Shown here piece by piece: positions 52,147 to 60,811 of a stretch of 64,000 bases of DNA. Numbering within the stretch: position 1 is the stretch's first letter; each line of letters starts with the position of its first letter. The DNA is from Streptomyces caeruleatus. GTDB taxonomy: Bacteria > Actinomycetota > Actinomycetes > Streptomycetales > Streptomycetaceae. The stretch covers positions 372,001 through 436,000 of the forward strand of contig NZ_KQ948928.1 of the NCBI RefSeq assembly GCF_001514235.1. The letters run 5' to 3'. The position numbers and the translations under genes are program-made. The notes beneath the pieces were generated by a model, which worked only from the letters and a program-made list of their open reading frames with translations, did no database searches and was not told the origin of the DNA.

Positions 52147-52937
52147 CGGCGTACCGCCGTTTCGCGCTCGGTCTCACCGTCGTCGCCGTGCCTCTCGTCC
52201 TCGCCCTGCTCGGGCCGCTGTTCGCGGGTGATGCCGGCCCCCGGGCCGTCTCCTTCACCCTCGGCGGCGGCCACTGGCTCGGTACCGACTTCGTGGGCCG
52301 GGACGTGTGGCGACAGGTCCTGCTGGGCGGCCGTACGGTCGTCCTGACCGCGCTCGCCGCCACCGCGCTCGCGTATCTCGTGGCCGTCCCGGTCGCGCTG
52401 GTCAGCGCGCTCACCCGCCTCCGCCGGCTGGAGGAGCTGCTGATGCGGCCGCTGGACGTACTGCTCGCCGTACCGTCGCTGCTGCTGATCCTGCTCGTGG
52501 CCTCCGTGTTCTCGCCGGGCGCCGCCGGGCTCGCGCTGCTCGTGGCGCTGGTGAACGTGCCCGACGCGGCGCGGATCGTGCGGGCGGCGGCGGGTGAGGC
52601 CGCGGCACGGCCCGCCGTCGAGGCGCTGCGGATGCAGGGGGAGACCTGGTGGCGGATCGCCGTCGGCTATGTCGGCCGGTCGGCGCTGCGCACCCTCGCC
52701 GCCGACGCCGGGATCCGGCTGACGGGTGTGCTGTACCTGGTGTCGACGGCGGCGTTCCTCGGGGTCGGTGTCGCGCCGGACGCCGCCGACTGGGCGGTCA
52801 TGGTCGACCGCAACCGCACCGGTCTGCTGGTGCAGCCCTGGGCCGTGGTGGTGCCCGCGCTGCTGATCGTGGCGCTGACGACGGGGACGAACCTCCTCTT
52901 CGACGCCGCGCTGGAGAAGAAGGGACGACGCCGGTGA
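52143..52937 (+). CDS. DppC/NikC-type ABC permease
   Basis: A 264-residue permease with about six helices. LGTDFVGRDVWRQVLLGGRTVVLTALAA is the usual DppC N-terminal block, and the EAA loop reads AAARPAVEALRMQGETWWRIAVGYVG. It pairs with the DppB-type permease upstream. ATG 52143 overlaps that gene's stop and its own stop overlaps the ATPase gene's GTG. It forms the second half of the import channel. Confidence 0.9.
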   Translation: MTAYRRFALGLTVVAVPLVLALLGPLFAGDAGPRAVSFTLGGGHWLGTDFVGRDVWRQVLLGGRTVVLTALAATALAYLVAVPVALVSALTRLRRLEELLMRPLDVLLAVPSLLLILLVASVFSPGAAGLALLVALVNVPDAARIVRAAAGEAAARPAVEALRMQGETWWRIAVGYVGRSALRTLAADAGIRLTGVLYLVSTAAFLGVGVAPDAADWAVMVDRNRTGLLVQPWAVVVPALLIVALTTGTNLLFDAALEKKGRRR

Positions 52938-54484
52938 GCCGAGCAACCCAGGCCGCGGTCGCCGAGATCCGTGACCTGCGCGTCGAGGTCGACGGCCGCG
53001 CCCTCGTCGACGGCGTGCACCTGCGGGTACATCCCGGCAAGGTGACCGCCCTGGTCGGCGCCTCGGGCAGCGGCAAGACCACGACCGGCCTCGCGCTGCT
53101 GGGGGAGTACCCGGCCGGCGCGCAGGTCACGGGCGAGGTGCGGCGGCCCGGGGACGGCCCGGTGGGCTATGTGCCCCAGCACCCGGCGGCCGTGCTGAAC
53201 CCGGCCCGCCGCGTCAGCGCCCTCCTCGACGACATCGCCCGCCCCCAGGTCCGCCACCTGCCGCGAGCCGAACGCCGCGAGGCGGCCCGCGCACTGGTCC
53301 TGCGGGCCCTGGAGGATGCCCAACTCCCTGACGGCGAAGTCCTGTTGAGCCGGTACCCGCACCAGCTCTCCGGCGGCCAGCAGCAACGCGTCGTCCTCGC
53401 CCAGGCCCTGCTGCTCGGCGCCCGTGTCATCGTCGCCGACGAACCCACCACCGGCCAGGACGCGTTGACCAAGAGCCGTATCGTCGAGCAGCTGGCCGCC
53501 GTCGCGGCGCGCGGCATCGCGGTCGTCCTGCTCAGCCACGACCTGGACGTGGTCCGCGCCCTCGCCGACGAGGTCCTCGTCATGCGCGAGGGCCGGGTCG
53601 TGGAGTCGGGCCCGGTGGAACGGCTGTGGACGACACCCCGGCACGAGTGGACCCGCCGGCTGCTCGACGACCAGCGCGCGGCACCGCCGGACGCGACGGC
53701 CGCCGAGGCCGGCCGACCCGTCCTGGAAGTACGGGACCTGACCGCCGTGCACGACCGGCGAACCGTGGTCCTGCGCGCCCCGCACCTCGCCCTCCACCCG
53801 GGCGAATGCGTGGCCGTCGTCGGCCGTTCCGGCAGCGGCAAGACCACGCTCGCCCGCTGCCTGGCGGGCCTGCACAGCGACCACGACGGCGACATCCTGC
53901 TCGACGGCACGCCCCTCGCTCGCAGCCTCCGCCGCCGCGACCGGTCCCAGCTCGCCGCCGTGCAGTACGTCTTCCAGGACGCCCGCGCCGCCTTCGACGA
54001 ACACCGTCCCGTGCTGCGCCAGGTGGCCCGCACGGCCGTACGCCTGCGCGGCATCGACGAACGGGCGGCCACGGCCGAGGCCTCGACCACCCTGCACCGC
54101 CTCGGCCTGTCCGAGCGCCTGGCCCACCGCCGCCCCGGCGAACTCTCCGGCGGCGAACTCCAGCGTGCCGCCCTCGCCCGCGCGCTGCTCGCCCGCCCCC
54201 GGGTGCTGATCTGCGACGAGGTCACCTCGGGCCTGGACACGGTCACCCGGCGGGGCATCCTCGACGTCCTTTCGGGCCTGGTCGGCGAGGAGGGCGACCT
54301 CTCCCTCGTCCTCGTCACCCACGACCTGGACACCGCACGTCTGGCCCGGCGCGTCGCCGTACTGGACGCGGGGGAGATCGTCGAACAGGGGCCGACGCGG
54401 CAGATTCTGACGGCCCCTCAACACCCGTTCACGATCGCTCTCATGCGGACCACGGAGCGCCTGGAGACGGGTACCCGGTTGTGA
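52934..54484 (+). CDS. Fused double ABC ATPase for the peptide/opine importer
   Basis: A 516-residue protein with two ATPase domains, equivalent to DppD plus DppF. Domain 1 has Walker A GASGSGKTT near residue 42, signature LSGGQQQR and Walker B VIVADEPTTG. Domain 2 has GRSGSGKTT near residue 300, signature LSGGELQR and Walker B VLICDEVTSG. It powers uptake through the two permeases. It is the last gene of the ten-gene operon, whose genes nearly all overlap. The 87 bases after it hold no gene. Confidence 0.92.
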   Translation: MSRATQAAVAEIRDLRVEVDGRALVDGVHLRVHPGKVTALVGASGSGKTTTGLALLGEYPAGAQVTGEVRRPGDGPVGYVPQHPAAVLNPARRVSALLDDIARPQVRHLPRAERREAARALVLRALEDAQLPDGEVLLSRYPHQLSGGQQQRVVLAQALLLGARVIVADEPTTGQDALTKSRIVEQLAAVAARGIAVVLLSHDLDVVRALADEVLVMREGRVVESGPVERLWTTPRHEWTRRLLDDQRAAPPDATAAEAGRPVLEVRDLTAVHDRRTVVLRAPHLALHPGECVAVVGRSGSGKTTLARCLAGLHSDHDGDILLDGTPLARSLRRRDRSQLAAVQYVFQDARAAFDEHRPVLRQVARTAVRLRGIDERAATAEASTTLHRLGLSERLAHRRPGELSGGELQRAALARALLARPRVLICDEVTSGLDTVTRRGILDVLSGLVGEEGDLSLVLVTHDLDTARLARRVAVLDAGEIVEQGPTRQILTAPQHPFTIALMRTTERLETGTRL

Positions 54485-54571
54485 GAAGCCGACCTCCGGG
54501 CGGTTCGCGGAGGAGACGGGAAGGCCTCGGCGGTGGCCCGGAGATCGGCGGCCTTGGGGGCGCGCCCTCGC

Positions 54572-55279
54572 CTACGACCTGGTCGGCAGGCGACGGCCAC
54601 GCGGCCGGGCCGTGGCCTCGGCGAGCAGGGCGTGGATCTGGCGCACCGCCTCTCCCGGGTGCGTGGCGGCGGTGGCGAAGGGCAGCCGGACGTCGTGGTG
54701 GGCCTCCGGCGTCTCCAGCCGGAGCACCAGGCCGTGCCGGTCGAGCCGCAGCGGCCGTACGCCGGTCGCGCCGAGCTGTTCCCGGGCGGGCAGCAGCCGG
54801 GCGAGCGGAGCCACCGTGTGGGCGTGGGCCGCGTCCAGCCGGGCCAGCATCTCCGCCTCGTGCGTGGCGAGGGGGTCGGGGGAGGCGAGGGTCAGTTCGT
54901 CGAGGCCGATGACGATCGTGCCGTCGTCGTCGGTGAGCACCGCCCGGGCAGGGTTGAACACCAGGGCCTTCGGCCCGAGGGCGGTGAGCCAGCCGCCGAG
55001 CGTCAGCCGGGCGCGCACCCGTTCGCGTACGGCGACGGGCGCGATGTCGGTGAACTCCACGAGGGTGGCGAGGTCACCGTGCGGCGCCATCGCCGACTCG
55101 GCGCCGAGGTGGCCGTCCGGCGGGTTTGGCAGGAGCAGCCGTGCGGCGGCGTCGACGGTGTGCAGGCCGATCAGCTCGATGCGGTGGCCCTGCGTGGTGA
55201 CGGTCAGCGAACCGGCCGCCGCCAGCACCGAGCGGGCACGCTCGGCGGGCGACGGCTCGGGGCAGGAGGCAGCAGACAT
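54572..55279 (-). CDS. DUF2470 domain-containing protein
   Basis: A 235-residue protein with a split-barrel-like N-terminal half and a C-terminal DUF2470 region (LATHEAEMLARLDAAHAHTVAPLARLL). The family is linked to heme or tetrapyrrole handling. A near-perfect iron box lies 15-33 bases upstream of the ATG, so it should be repressed by DmdR1/IdeR with iron. It is convergent with the Zur-box operon, so two metal-responsive units meet here. A role in iron or heme use is inferred from the operator. Confidence 0.85.
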   Translation of the reverse strand: MSAASCPEPSPAERARSVLAAAGSLTVTTQGHRIELIGLHTVDAAARLLLPNPPDGHLGAESAMAPHGDLATLVEFTDIAPVAVRERVRARLTLGGWLTALGPKALVFNPARAVLTDDDGTIVIGLDELTLASPDPLATHEAEMLARLDAAHAHTVAPLARLLPAREQLGATGVRPLRLDRHGLVLRLETPEAHHDVRLPFATAATHPGEAVRQIHALLAEATARPRGRRLPTRS

Positions 55280-55293
55280 GGGGACCTTTCGAG

Positions 55294-55312
55294 TTAGGTA
55301 AGCCTAACCTTA
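55294..55312. promoter_or_regulatory. Iron box (DmdR1/IdeR operator)
   Basis: TTAGGTAAGCCTAACCTTA closely matches the actinobacterial iron box TTAGGTTAGGCTAACCTAA. It lies directly upstream of the DUF2470 gene, where it would overlap the promoter. Confidence 0.85.
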
Positions 55313-55336
55313 GCTCATGTCGGGTGCCTCCTGCCG

Positions 55337-56263
55337 TCACTTCTTGTCGAGATTCAGGGAACCGCTGTAGTCGGCCGTGATCGTCTGGCCGTAGAACGGG
55401 TCCTTGCCGGTGGCGCGGGCGATCACCGAAGCCGCGCCCGGCTGGAAGGGCGCGCTGCCCGTGGGGGTGGCCTCGGCGGTCCACGCGACGGGCTCGCCGG
55501 GCACGCACGGCACCTGCACGCGGTACGAGCCGCGGACGGTGCCGCCGTCGACGGTCTGGCTGACCGTGCCGTACGAGTCGACCGTGACGGACGAGTTGCA
55601 TGTCACGGTGCCGTGGACGGCCGCCTTCCCGCTCCGCTTGTCGGCGGTGCCGGCGGCCGCGATCCGGAGGCCCAGCACGGTCTCGGCGGGCGGCTCCGGA
55701 TTGTGGACGCGTACCTCGCCGCGCAGCGCTTCCGTGACTCCCGGGCAGTGCTGTTCGAAGGAGGCGTCGAGGTCCTTGACGTATCCGTTCGGTCCGAACT
55801 CCACGGAACGGATGGTGAAGGAGCCCTCGGCGAGGCAGTCCCGGCCGTTGCCCCGGAGTTCGAGCCGAGGCTCGTCGGGGCTCGGGTTCGCCTTGGCGCC
55901 GGTGTACGTGCCGGGCGTCAGCGACTGGGGCTGCCCCCAGGGCGCGGCGAGATGCAGCGCCCAGGTGTCACCGGCCGCGCCGTCGACGAACACGCTGAGG
56001 TCGGTCCCCGGGACGCCGTTCGTGCTGTAGCCCTGGACGGTGATGGCGTCCTGCGAGCCCGCCGCGTCGGAGTAGGAGTACGACTGTCCGGCGCTGATGT
56101 ATTCCCCCGCGTCGCCGCTGAAGGCGAAGGTACCGGTCTCGACCTCGTAGGCCTGCGCCGTGGCGCCGCCCAGCAGACCCGAGGAAACGGCCGTGAGCGC
56201 CAGCGTCGTGGCGAGGCCGGTGGCGATGCGGGTGTACGTGCTCTTCCGGGCACGCGTTCTCAT
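55337..56263 (-). CDS. Secreted protein of unknown function
   Basis: A 308-residue protein with a clear signal peptide (KSTYTRIATGLATTLALTAVSSGLLGGATAQA). The mature part is beta-rich and contains GDAGEYISAGQSYSYSDAAG near its start, then four cysteines that could form two disulfides (CLAEGS, HCPG, CNSS, CVPG). I recognise no catalytic motif. It resembles secreted actinobacterial proteins with jelly-roll domains. AGGGAGAC precedes ATG 56263. It shares direction with, but is not clearly in one operon with, the DUF2470 gene downstream. The 278 bases upstream hold promoter sequence only. Confidence 0.85.
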   Translation of the reverse strand: MRTRARKSTYTRIATGLATTLALTAVSSGLLGGATAQAYEVETGTFAFSGDAGEYISAGQSYSYSDAAGSQDAITVQGYSTNGVPGTDLSVFVDGAAGDTWALHLAAPWGQPQSLTPGTYTGAKANPSPDEPRLELRGNGRDCLAEGSFTIRSVEFGPNGYVKDLDASFEQHCPGVTEALRGEVRVHNPEPPAETVLGLRIAAAGTADKRSGKAAVHGTVTCNSSVTVDSYGTVSQTVDGGTVRGSYRVQVPCVPGEPVAWTAEATPTGSAPFQPGAASVIARATGKDPFYGQTITADYSGSLNLDKK

Positions 56264-56541
56264 GAAGTCTCCCTGGTGGTGAGCGGATGTGGCGGCCAGG
56301 ACGGATGAGGCAGTCGAAGCGGGGCGGTTGTACAGCAGGGGACGCGCCCGATGCCAACGCACGGACAAACAGCGCCAAAGCCAGGCGCCGCCGACGCATG
56401 GCAGATCCCAAAGGTTGTACGTCCGCTGTGACTCGGTTGTGTGGGCATCGACACGCCCGTGACCCGTGATGTTCGCGATGCGACATCCGCTTGATCGGTC
56501 AGGAGTGCCGGACGCAGCTCTGCCGGCCGTCGAGCGAAGGG

Positions 56542-56985
56542 GTGGGGGTCCCATTGAGCCCAGCGGAAAGACGCGGCACGGGCGCCGAGGACATGCGGGC
56601 GTACGCTGCGGACTTCGTCGCCCGCGTCACCGTCCGGGGCCGGCTGCCGCTGGACTACTCCGTGGCCAGCCTGCGGATCGTGGACTTCCTGATCGACGGG
56701 CTGCGCAAGGGCGGCGCTGCGCGGGAGCAGGTGCGGGAGACGCTGTTCGGGCTCGGTGCCTACGTCGGTGAGGTGCTCGTGCGCCGCGCCGGCGCGGAGT
56801 GGGTGGACTTCGACGCCGACCAGCGCGCCTACTTCGGCCAGCCGGTCGGCGTGCGGATGCCGGACGGCCGGGTCTGGAACCCGGTCGGCAAGGTCCGCAA
56901 CCGCTTCGACCTCGGCGGGCCCGGCGAATCCCTCCAGACCTTCTATCTGACCCTGCACGGCCGGGGCAGGAGGGCCGCCGCGTGA
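56542..56985 (+). CDS. Conserved protein of unknown function
   Basis: A protein of about 147 residues. The core DYSVASLRIVDFLIDGLRKGGAAREQVRETLFGLGAYVGEVLVRRAGAEWVDF is helical, and a short beta part with FGQPVGVRMPDGRVWNPVGKVRNRF follows. It looks like a small cytoplasmic protein of a Streptomyces-restricted family. The start is uncertain: GTG 56542, TTG 56554 and ATG 56593 are all in frame. It overlaps the lipoprotein gene by 4 bases (GTGA), so the two act in one operon. Function unknown. Confidence 0.75.
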   Translation: MGVPLSPAERRGTGAEDMRAYAADFVARVTVRGRLPLDYSVASLRIVDFLIDGLRKGGAAREQVRETLFGLGAYVGEVLVRRAGAEWVDFDADQRAYFGQPVGVRMPDGRVWNPVGKVRNRFDLGGPGESLQTFYLTLHGRGRRAAA

Positions 56986-57854
56986 GAAGGCCCCTGGCCG
57001 CGACGGCGCTGCTCCTCGCCGCCGTCCTGACCGCCTGTGCGGACCCGGCGGACGACGGACGACCCGTCGACTCGGCGCGGCCCACCGCCCCCGGCCCCCA
57101 GGCCGCCCCCGCCGAACCCGCCGAACCCGACCCCGAACCCGAGCCGCGCACCGCCGCCGAGTTCCTCGCCCGCGCCGAGAAGGCGATGGCCGCACGGAAG
57201 GGCTGGACGTTCGCGGTGAAGGGCCGCGAGGGCCTGGTGCTCCAGGGCCAGGAGAACGCCGCCACCTACACGGCCACCGTGCGCCGGACCACGGACGACC
57301 CATGGGCGCTGCACTCCACCGGCAGCACGCTCAGCAAGGGCGTGAGCAAGCCCGAGGAGATCTACGTCGCCGACGGGACGGCCTACGTCAAGAAGGGCAC
57401 CGCCGACTGGGAACACGGGCCCCTCACCGACCCGGAGTTCGCGGGCAAGGTCGAGGACCCGCTCGCCGCGCTCGACGCGTTCCGCGGATACGGCGCCGAC
57501 GTCACCCTCGCCACGCCTGCCGACCGGGTCGAACTACGCGTCCGCGCCACGACCGCCGCCCTGCCCGGCGTACGGGACGAGGCCGTCGTGCGGAAGGCCC
57601 TGCGCGAACTCGCCCCGACCCTGCGGCAACTGCGCGCGGCCGGCGTCGCCGCCCCCGAGAGCGGGATCACCGTAGAGGGCGTCGAGGAGACCCTCGTCCT
57701 CGACCCCTCGACGTACCGGATCACCGCGCACACCTTCACGTGCCGCTTCCGCATCCCCTACGACGGACAGCACATCCGGTACGAACAGGAGGTGACCGAG
57801 CGGACCGTGGGGCCCTACGACGGGACCGTGGCCCTGCCGGAAGGGATCGGCTGA
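56982..57854 (+). CDS. Lipoprotein of unknown function (LppX/LprG-like)
   Basis: A 290-residue lipoprotein. The lipobox is VLTAC near residue 19, followed by a Pro/Glu-rich linker with repeated AEPAEPDPEPEPR. The globular part starts TAAEFLARAEKAMAARKGWTFAVKGREGLVLQGQENAATYTATV and has the beta-sheet pattern seen in LppX/LprG-type or DUF-type sensor lipoproteins. AGGAGG lies 8 nt before GTG 56982. It is coupled to the small protein gene upstream. It may carry a lipid or act as an extracytoplasmic sensor; I do not assign either. Confidence 0.82.
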   Translation: MRRPLAATALLLAAVLTACADPADDGRPVDSARPTAPGPQAAPAEPAEPDPEPEPRTAAEFLARAEKAMAARKGWTFAVKGREGLVLQGQENAATYTATVRRTTDDPWALHSTGSTLSKGVSKPEEIYVADGTAYVKKGTADWEHGPLTDPEFAGKVEDPLAALDAFRGYGADVTLATPADRVELRVRATTAALPGVRDEAVVRKALRELAPTLRQLRAAGVAAPESGITVEGVEETLVLDPSTYRITAHTFTCRFRIPYDGQHIRYEQEVTERTVGPYDGTVALPEGIG

Positions 57855-57880
57855 CCGGACTCCCGGAGTCTTCCCCTCGG

Positions 57881-58633
57881 TCAGGCAGCCGTCCGCGTCT
57901 TCGCCGACGCCACCGGAAAGCCCTCCGTACGGAAGACCCGCCGCTCGGCGTCCACCGCGAACACCTCGCAGCCCGGCCGTCCGGCCGCCCACTCGACGCC
58001 CTCCGCGCCCATCGCGAACGCGGCGGTCGCCACGGTGTCCGCGACGGTCAGGGAGGACGACACGACGCTCAGCGAGAGCAGTCCGGTCGCCGGGCGTCCG
58101 GTGCGGCCGTCGACGATGTGGTCGCCGCGTTCGTAGCGCGCGGACGTCGCGATGGCCCCGTCGGTGAGCTCGGCCACCGTGCACACCTTGTCGGCCTGCT
58201 CGGGGTGGCGTACCCCCACCCGCCAGGGCCCGCCGGAGGCGACGACGTCACCACCGGCGTTGAGGACGAAGCGCCGCGCTCCCGCGGCGGTGAGCAACTC
58301 GGCCGCCCGCTGCACCGACCAGCCCTTGACCACCGCGCACGGATCGAGCCCGCGGCCCGGCAGCCGTACGTCGAAGGCGCCGCCGGTGGCGACCCGGTAC
58401 TCCTCGCACAGGCCCAGCACCTCGTCGAGGTCCGCGCTGACGTCGCCGCGCGCGATCTCGCCCCGGTCCAGCCGGCGGACCTCGCTGTCCGCCTTGAACG
58501 GGCTGAACCGGGCATCCACCTCGCGCAGCCACGCGAAGACGGCGTAGGCCGACTCCTCGCCGACGTGCGCGTCGTCGACCCGCAGCGAGACCGGGAACCC
58601 CATCACGTGCTCGACGCGGTGCACGTCAGGCAC
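57881..58633 (-). CDS. apbE: FAD:protein FMN transferase
   Basis: ApbE (250 residues) attaches FMN covalently to a threonine in target proteins. Family motifs are VMGFPVSLRV near the N-terminus, FDARFSPF-like VDARFSPFKADSEVRRL, LDPCAVVKGWSVQRAAELL, FVLNAGGDVVASG and TVADTVATAAFAMGAEG. No signal peptide is visible in this copy, unlike many homologues. It overlaps the FMN-binding protein gene upstream by 8 bases, and that protein carries two target motifs. The operon thus encodes both the enzyme and its substrate. Confidence 0.93.
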   Translation of the reverse strand: MPDVHRVEHVMGFPVSLRVDDAHVGEESAYAVFAWLREVDARFSPFKADSEVRRLDRGEIARGDVSADLDEVLGLCEEYRVATGGAFDVRLPGRGLDPCAVVKGWSVQRAAELLTAAGARRFVLNAGGDVVASGGPWRVGVRHPEQADKVCTVAELTDGAIATSARYERGDHIVDGRTGRPATGLLSLSVVSSSLTVADTVATAAFAMGAEGVEWAAGRPGCEVFAVDAERRVFRTEGFPVASAKTRTAA

Positions 58634-59318
58634 CCTTCGCGTCGATGGCCGCCTGGAGGGACTCCCGGTAGCCGTCGCTGGTGATCGTGGCGCCGGAGAC
58701 CGTGTCGATGTCGGCGCTCTGGGCTTGAAGGGTCTCGGCGATCAGCTTCGGCACGGCGGCCGTGGTCTGGGGGTGGTTCGGCTGCTGGAGCATCTGCACG
58801 GCCGAGATCTTGTCGCCCTCGAAGGTCACCTGAACCTGGACGGGGCCCTTGTCCGTGTTCACCGTCGGGCCGTCGACCGTCTGCGTCTGCGAGGCGGCGG
58901 ACGCGGAGGACGAGGACGCCGACTTCGCGTTCGCGTCGATGGCGGCCTGGAGGGACTTCCGGTAGCCGTCGCTGGTGATCGTGGCGCCGGAGACCGTGTC
59001 GATGTCGGCGCTCTGGGCTTGAAGGGTCTCGGCGATCAGCTTCGGCACGGCGGCCGTGGTCTGGGGGTGGTTCGGCTGCTGGAGCATCTTCACAGCCGTG
59101 ATCTTGTCGCCCTGGAAGGTCACCTGGACCTGCACGGGACCCTTCTCGGTCTGCACGGTCGGGCCCTTGACGACCGTGTTCCCGGATCCGGCCGCCGCCG
59201 AGGGCGTCGAGGCCGGTGTCGCGGCCTCCGTGGTCGTGGAGCCGAGGGACGGCTCGTAGCGCCAGACCGGGATCAGGCCCACGGCGCTCAGGACCAGGAC
59301 AGGTATTGCTCGCTTCAC
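58626..59318 (-). CDS. Exported protein with two tandem FMN-binding domains
   Basis: A 230-residue exported protein with an N-terminal signal or anchor (MKRAIPVLVLSAVGLIPVWRY). Two nearly identical FMN-binding domains of 98 residues follow, each ending DTVSGATITSDGYR, where the threonine in SGAT is the ApbE flavinylation site. The domains are joined by a Ser/Ala-rich linker. It likely passes electrons outside the membrane between the ferric-reductase-like protein and an acceptor. It sits between the genes for that protein and ApbE. The duplication is also nearly perfect at DNA level. Confidence 0.92.
   Translation of the reverse strand: MKRAIPVLVLSAVGLIPVWRYEPSLGSTTTEAATPASTPSAAAGSGNTVVKGPTVQTEKGPVQVQVTFQGDKITAVKMLQQPNHPQTTAAVPKLIAETLQAQSADIDTVSGATITSDGYRKSLQAAIDANAKSASSSSASAASQTQTVDGPTVNTDKGPVQVQVTFEGDKISAVQMLQQPNHPQTTAAVPKLIAETLQAQSADIDTVSGATITSDGYRESLQAAIDAKGA
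58637..59164. repeat. 294-bp tandem intragenic duplication
   Basis: The segment 58637-58870 recurs 294 bases later at about 58931-59164, with only scattered differences. The long central stretch encoding PNHPQTTAAVPKLIAETLQA and the flavinylation motif is unchanged. The period is exactly 98 codons. Confidence 0.85.
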
Positions 59319-59337
59319 GATGTCTTTCCCGTCCCTC

Positions 59338-60678
59338 TCAGCCGGCCAGGCTGAAACGCTCGAAGTGGACCTGCTGCTTGGGCACGCCCACCTCGCGCAG
59401 GCTGCCGATCAACGCGTTCATCATGGGCGGCGGGCCGCACAGGAACACGTCCCGGTCGGTGATGTCCGGCACCAGTCGCGTCAGCTCCGCCGGGGCCAGC
59501 TGGTCCGGGACGGGCGGCCCGGTCACCAGGTGCAGCTCGGCGCCCTTGGCGTGGGCGAGCTCCGCCAGCTCGCCGTACAGGACGGCGTCCCGGTCCGTGG
59601 CGACCCGGTAGATCACGACCGCGTGGCCGTGCAGCTCCTCCAGCAGCGCCCGGATCGGGGTGACGCCGACGCCGCCCGCGATGAGCACGGCCTCCGGCCG
59701 GGTGCGGTGCATCGTGGTGAAGGCGCCGTAGGGGCCCTCGGCGAAGACGCGCGTGCCCACCTTGAGATGCCTCAGGCCCGCCGAACCGGCACCGGCCGCC
59801 TTGGCGGTGAGCCGCAGCTGGTTGCCGTCGGGCGCGGCCGACAGGGAGAACGGGTTGGCCTGCCACCAGCGGTCCTTCGTCAGGAACCGCCACAGGAAGA
59901 ACTGGCCGGCGCGTGCCGGAAGCTTGTCCAGGTCACGGCCGGTGACATAGACGGAGACCACGTTGTCGGACTCGGCGACCACGGCGGAGACGCGCAACTG
60001 GTGGCGCCAGTTCCGCCACAGCGGGAGGACCAGCCGGCCGCCGAAGACGGAGGCGAGGGCCACACCCCACACCCCGTACCAGTACGCCGTGGCCACGGAG
60101 GACGAGGTGAAGGACGTACCGACCGCGACCTGGTGCGTGAACGCCAGGACCACCGCGACGTAGGTGTACAGGTGGATGAAGTGCCACGTCTCGTACGCCA
60201 GCCGGCGCCGCGCGAACCGGGCCGACACCACACCGATCACGATGATGATCCCCAGCGCGACGACGGCACGCAGCACGCCCTCGACCGTCTCGGCGAGGTC
60301 GATCAGCTGGTTCACCGGGTCGAGCGAGGACGACTCGGCGTAGCCGAAGGTGATGAACACGGCGTGCGCGAGGAGGGCCCACAGGACGCTGAAGCCGGTC
60401 CAGCGGTGCCAGGAGGTCAGCCGGTCCATGCCGATCCGGCGGTCGAGCCAGGGCAGCCGAGCCACCAGCAGCAGCTGGAACGCCATGAGGAGCGCGCCGA
60501 ACAGGCCGGTGAGGCGGCCGAGCACGATGAGGGTGTTCGAGGCGAAACCCGCGGCGAAGAAGAAGTAGAGGACCACGGCCACGTTCGCGGCGAGCAGGGC
60601 GTACAGACCCGTGCGGGCGACCACCCTGGGGCGTATCGCCGTGGGGGGCGCAGGGGGCGATTGGACGGTCGTCGTCAC
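59338..60678 (-). CDS. Ferric-reductase-like transmembrane oxidoreductase
   Basis: A 446-residue membrane oxidoreductase. Six helices in residues 20-220 carry heme-ligand-type histidines (SWHRWTGFSVLWALLAHAVF and ETWHFIHLYTYVAVVLAFTHQV). The cytoplasmic half is a ferredoxin-reductase-like FAD/NADH module with NPFSLSAAPD, LIAGGVGVTPIRALLEEL and VFLCGPPPMMNAL. It would move electrons from NAD(P)H through heme to the outside. GTG 60678 has AAGGAG upstream. It is the first gene of the operon with the FMN-binding protein and ApbE genes. Confidence 0.9.
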   Translation of the reverse strand: MTTTVQSPPAPPTAIRPRVVARTGLYALLAANVAVVLYFFFAAGFASNTLIVLGRLTGLFGALLMAFQLLLVARLPWLDRRIGMDRLTSWHRWTGFSVLWALLAHAVFITFGYAESSSLDPVNQLIDLAETVEGVLRAVVALGIIIVIGVVSARFARRRLAYETWHFIHLYTYVAVVLAFTHQVAVGTSFTSSSVATAYWYGVWGVALASVFGGRLVLPLWRNWRHQLRVSAVVAESDNVVSVYVTGRDLDKLPARAGQFFLWRFLTKDRWWQANPFSLSAAPDGNQLRLTAKAAGAGSAGLRHLKVGTRVFAEGPYGAFTTMHRTRPEAVLIAGGVGVTPIRALLEELHGHAVVIYRVATDRDAVLYGELAELAHAKGAELHLVTGPPVPDQLAPAELTRLVPDITDRDVFLCGPPPMMNALIGSLREVGVPKQQVHFERFSLAG

Positions 60679-60811
60679 GTCGACAGCTCCTTGATCTCGT
60701 CTGTGGATACCGAGCTTGTCCGGCCGCAGCTGTCAAAAAGCTGTCGTACATCTTTCAAGTGTTTATCGATGTGGTCGCGGTGCCCGACCCGCACCCGAGC
60801 GGCGGTGTTCG

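Noticed and set aside
43274..54484. Staphylopine-type or EDDS biosynthetic locus
   Set aside because: There is no nicotianamine-synthase-like gene, opine dehydrogenase, or lyase of the known EDDS pathway; only the general layout is shared.
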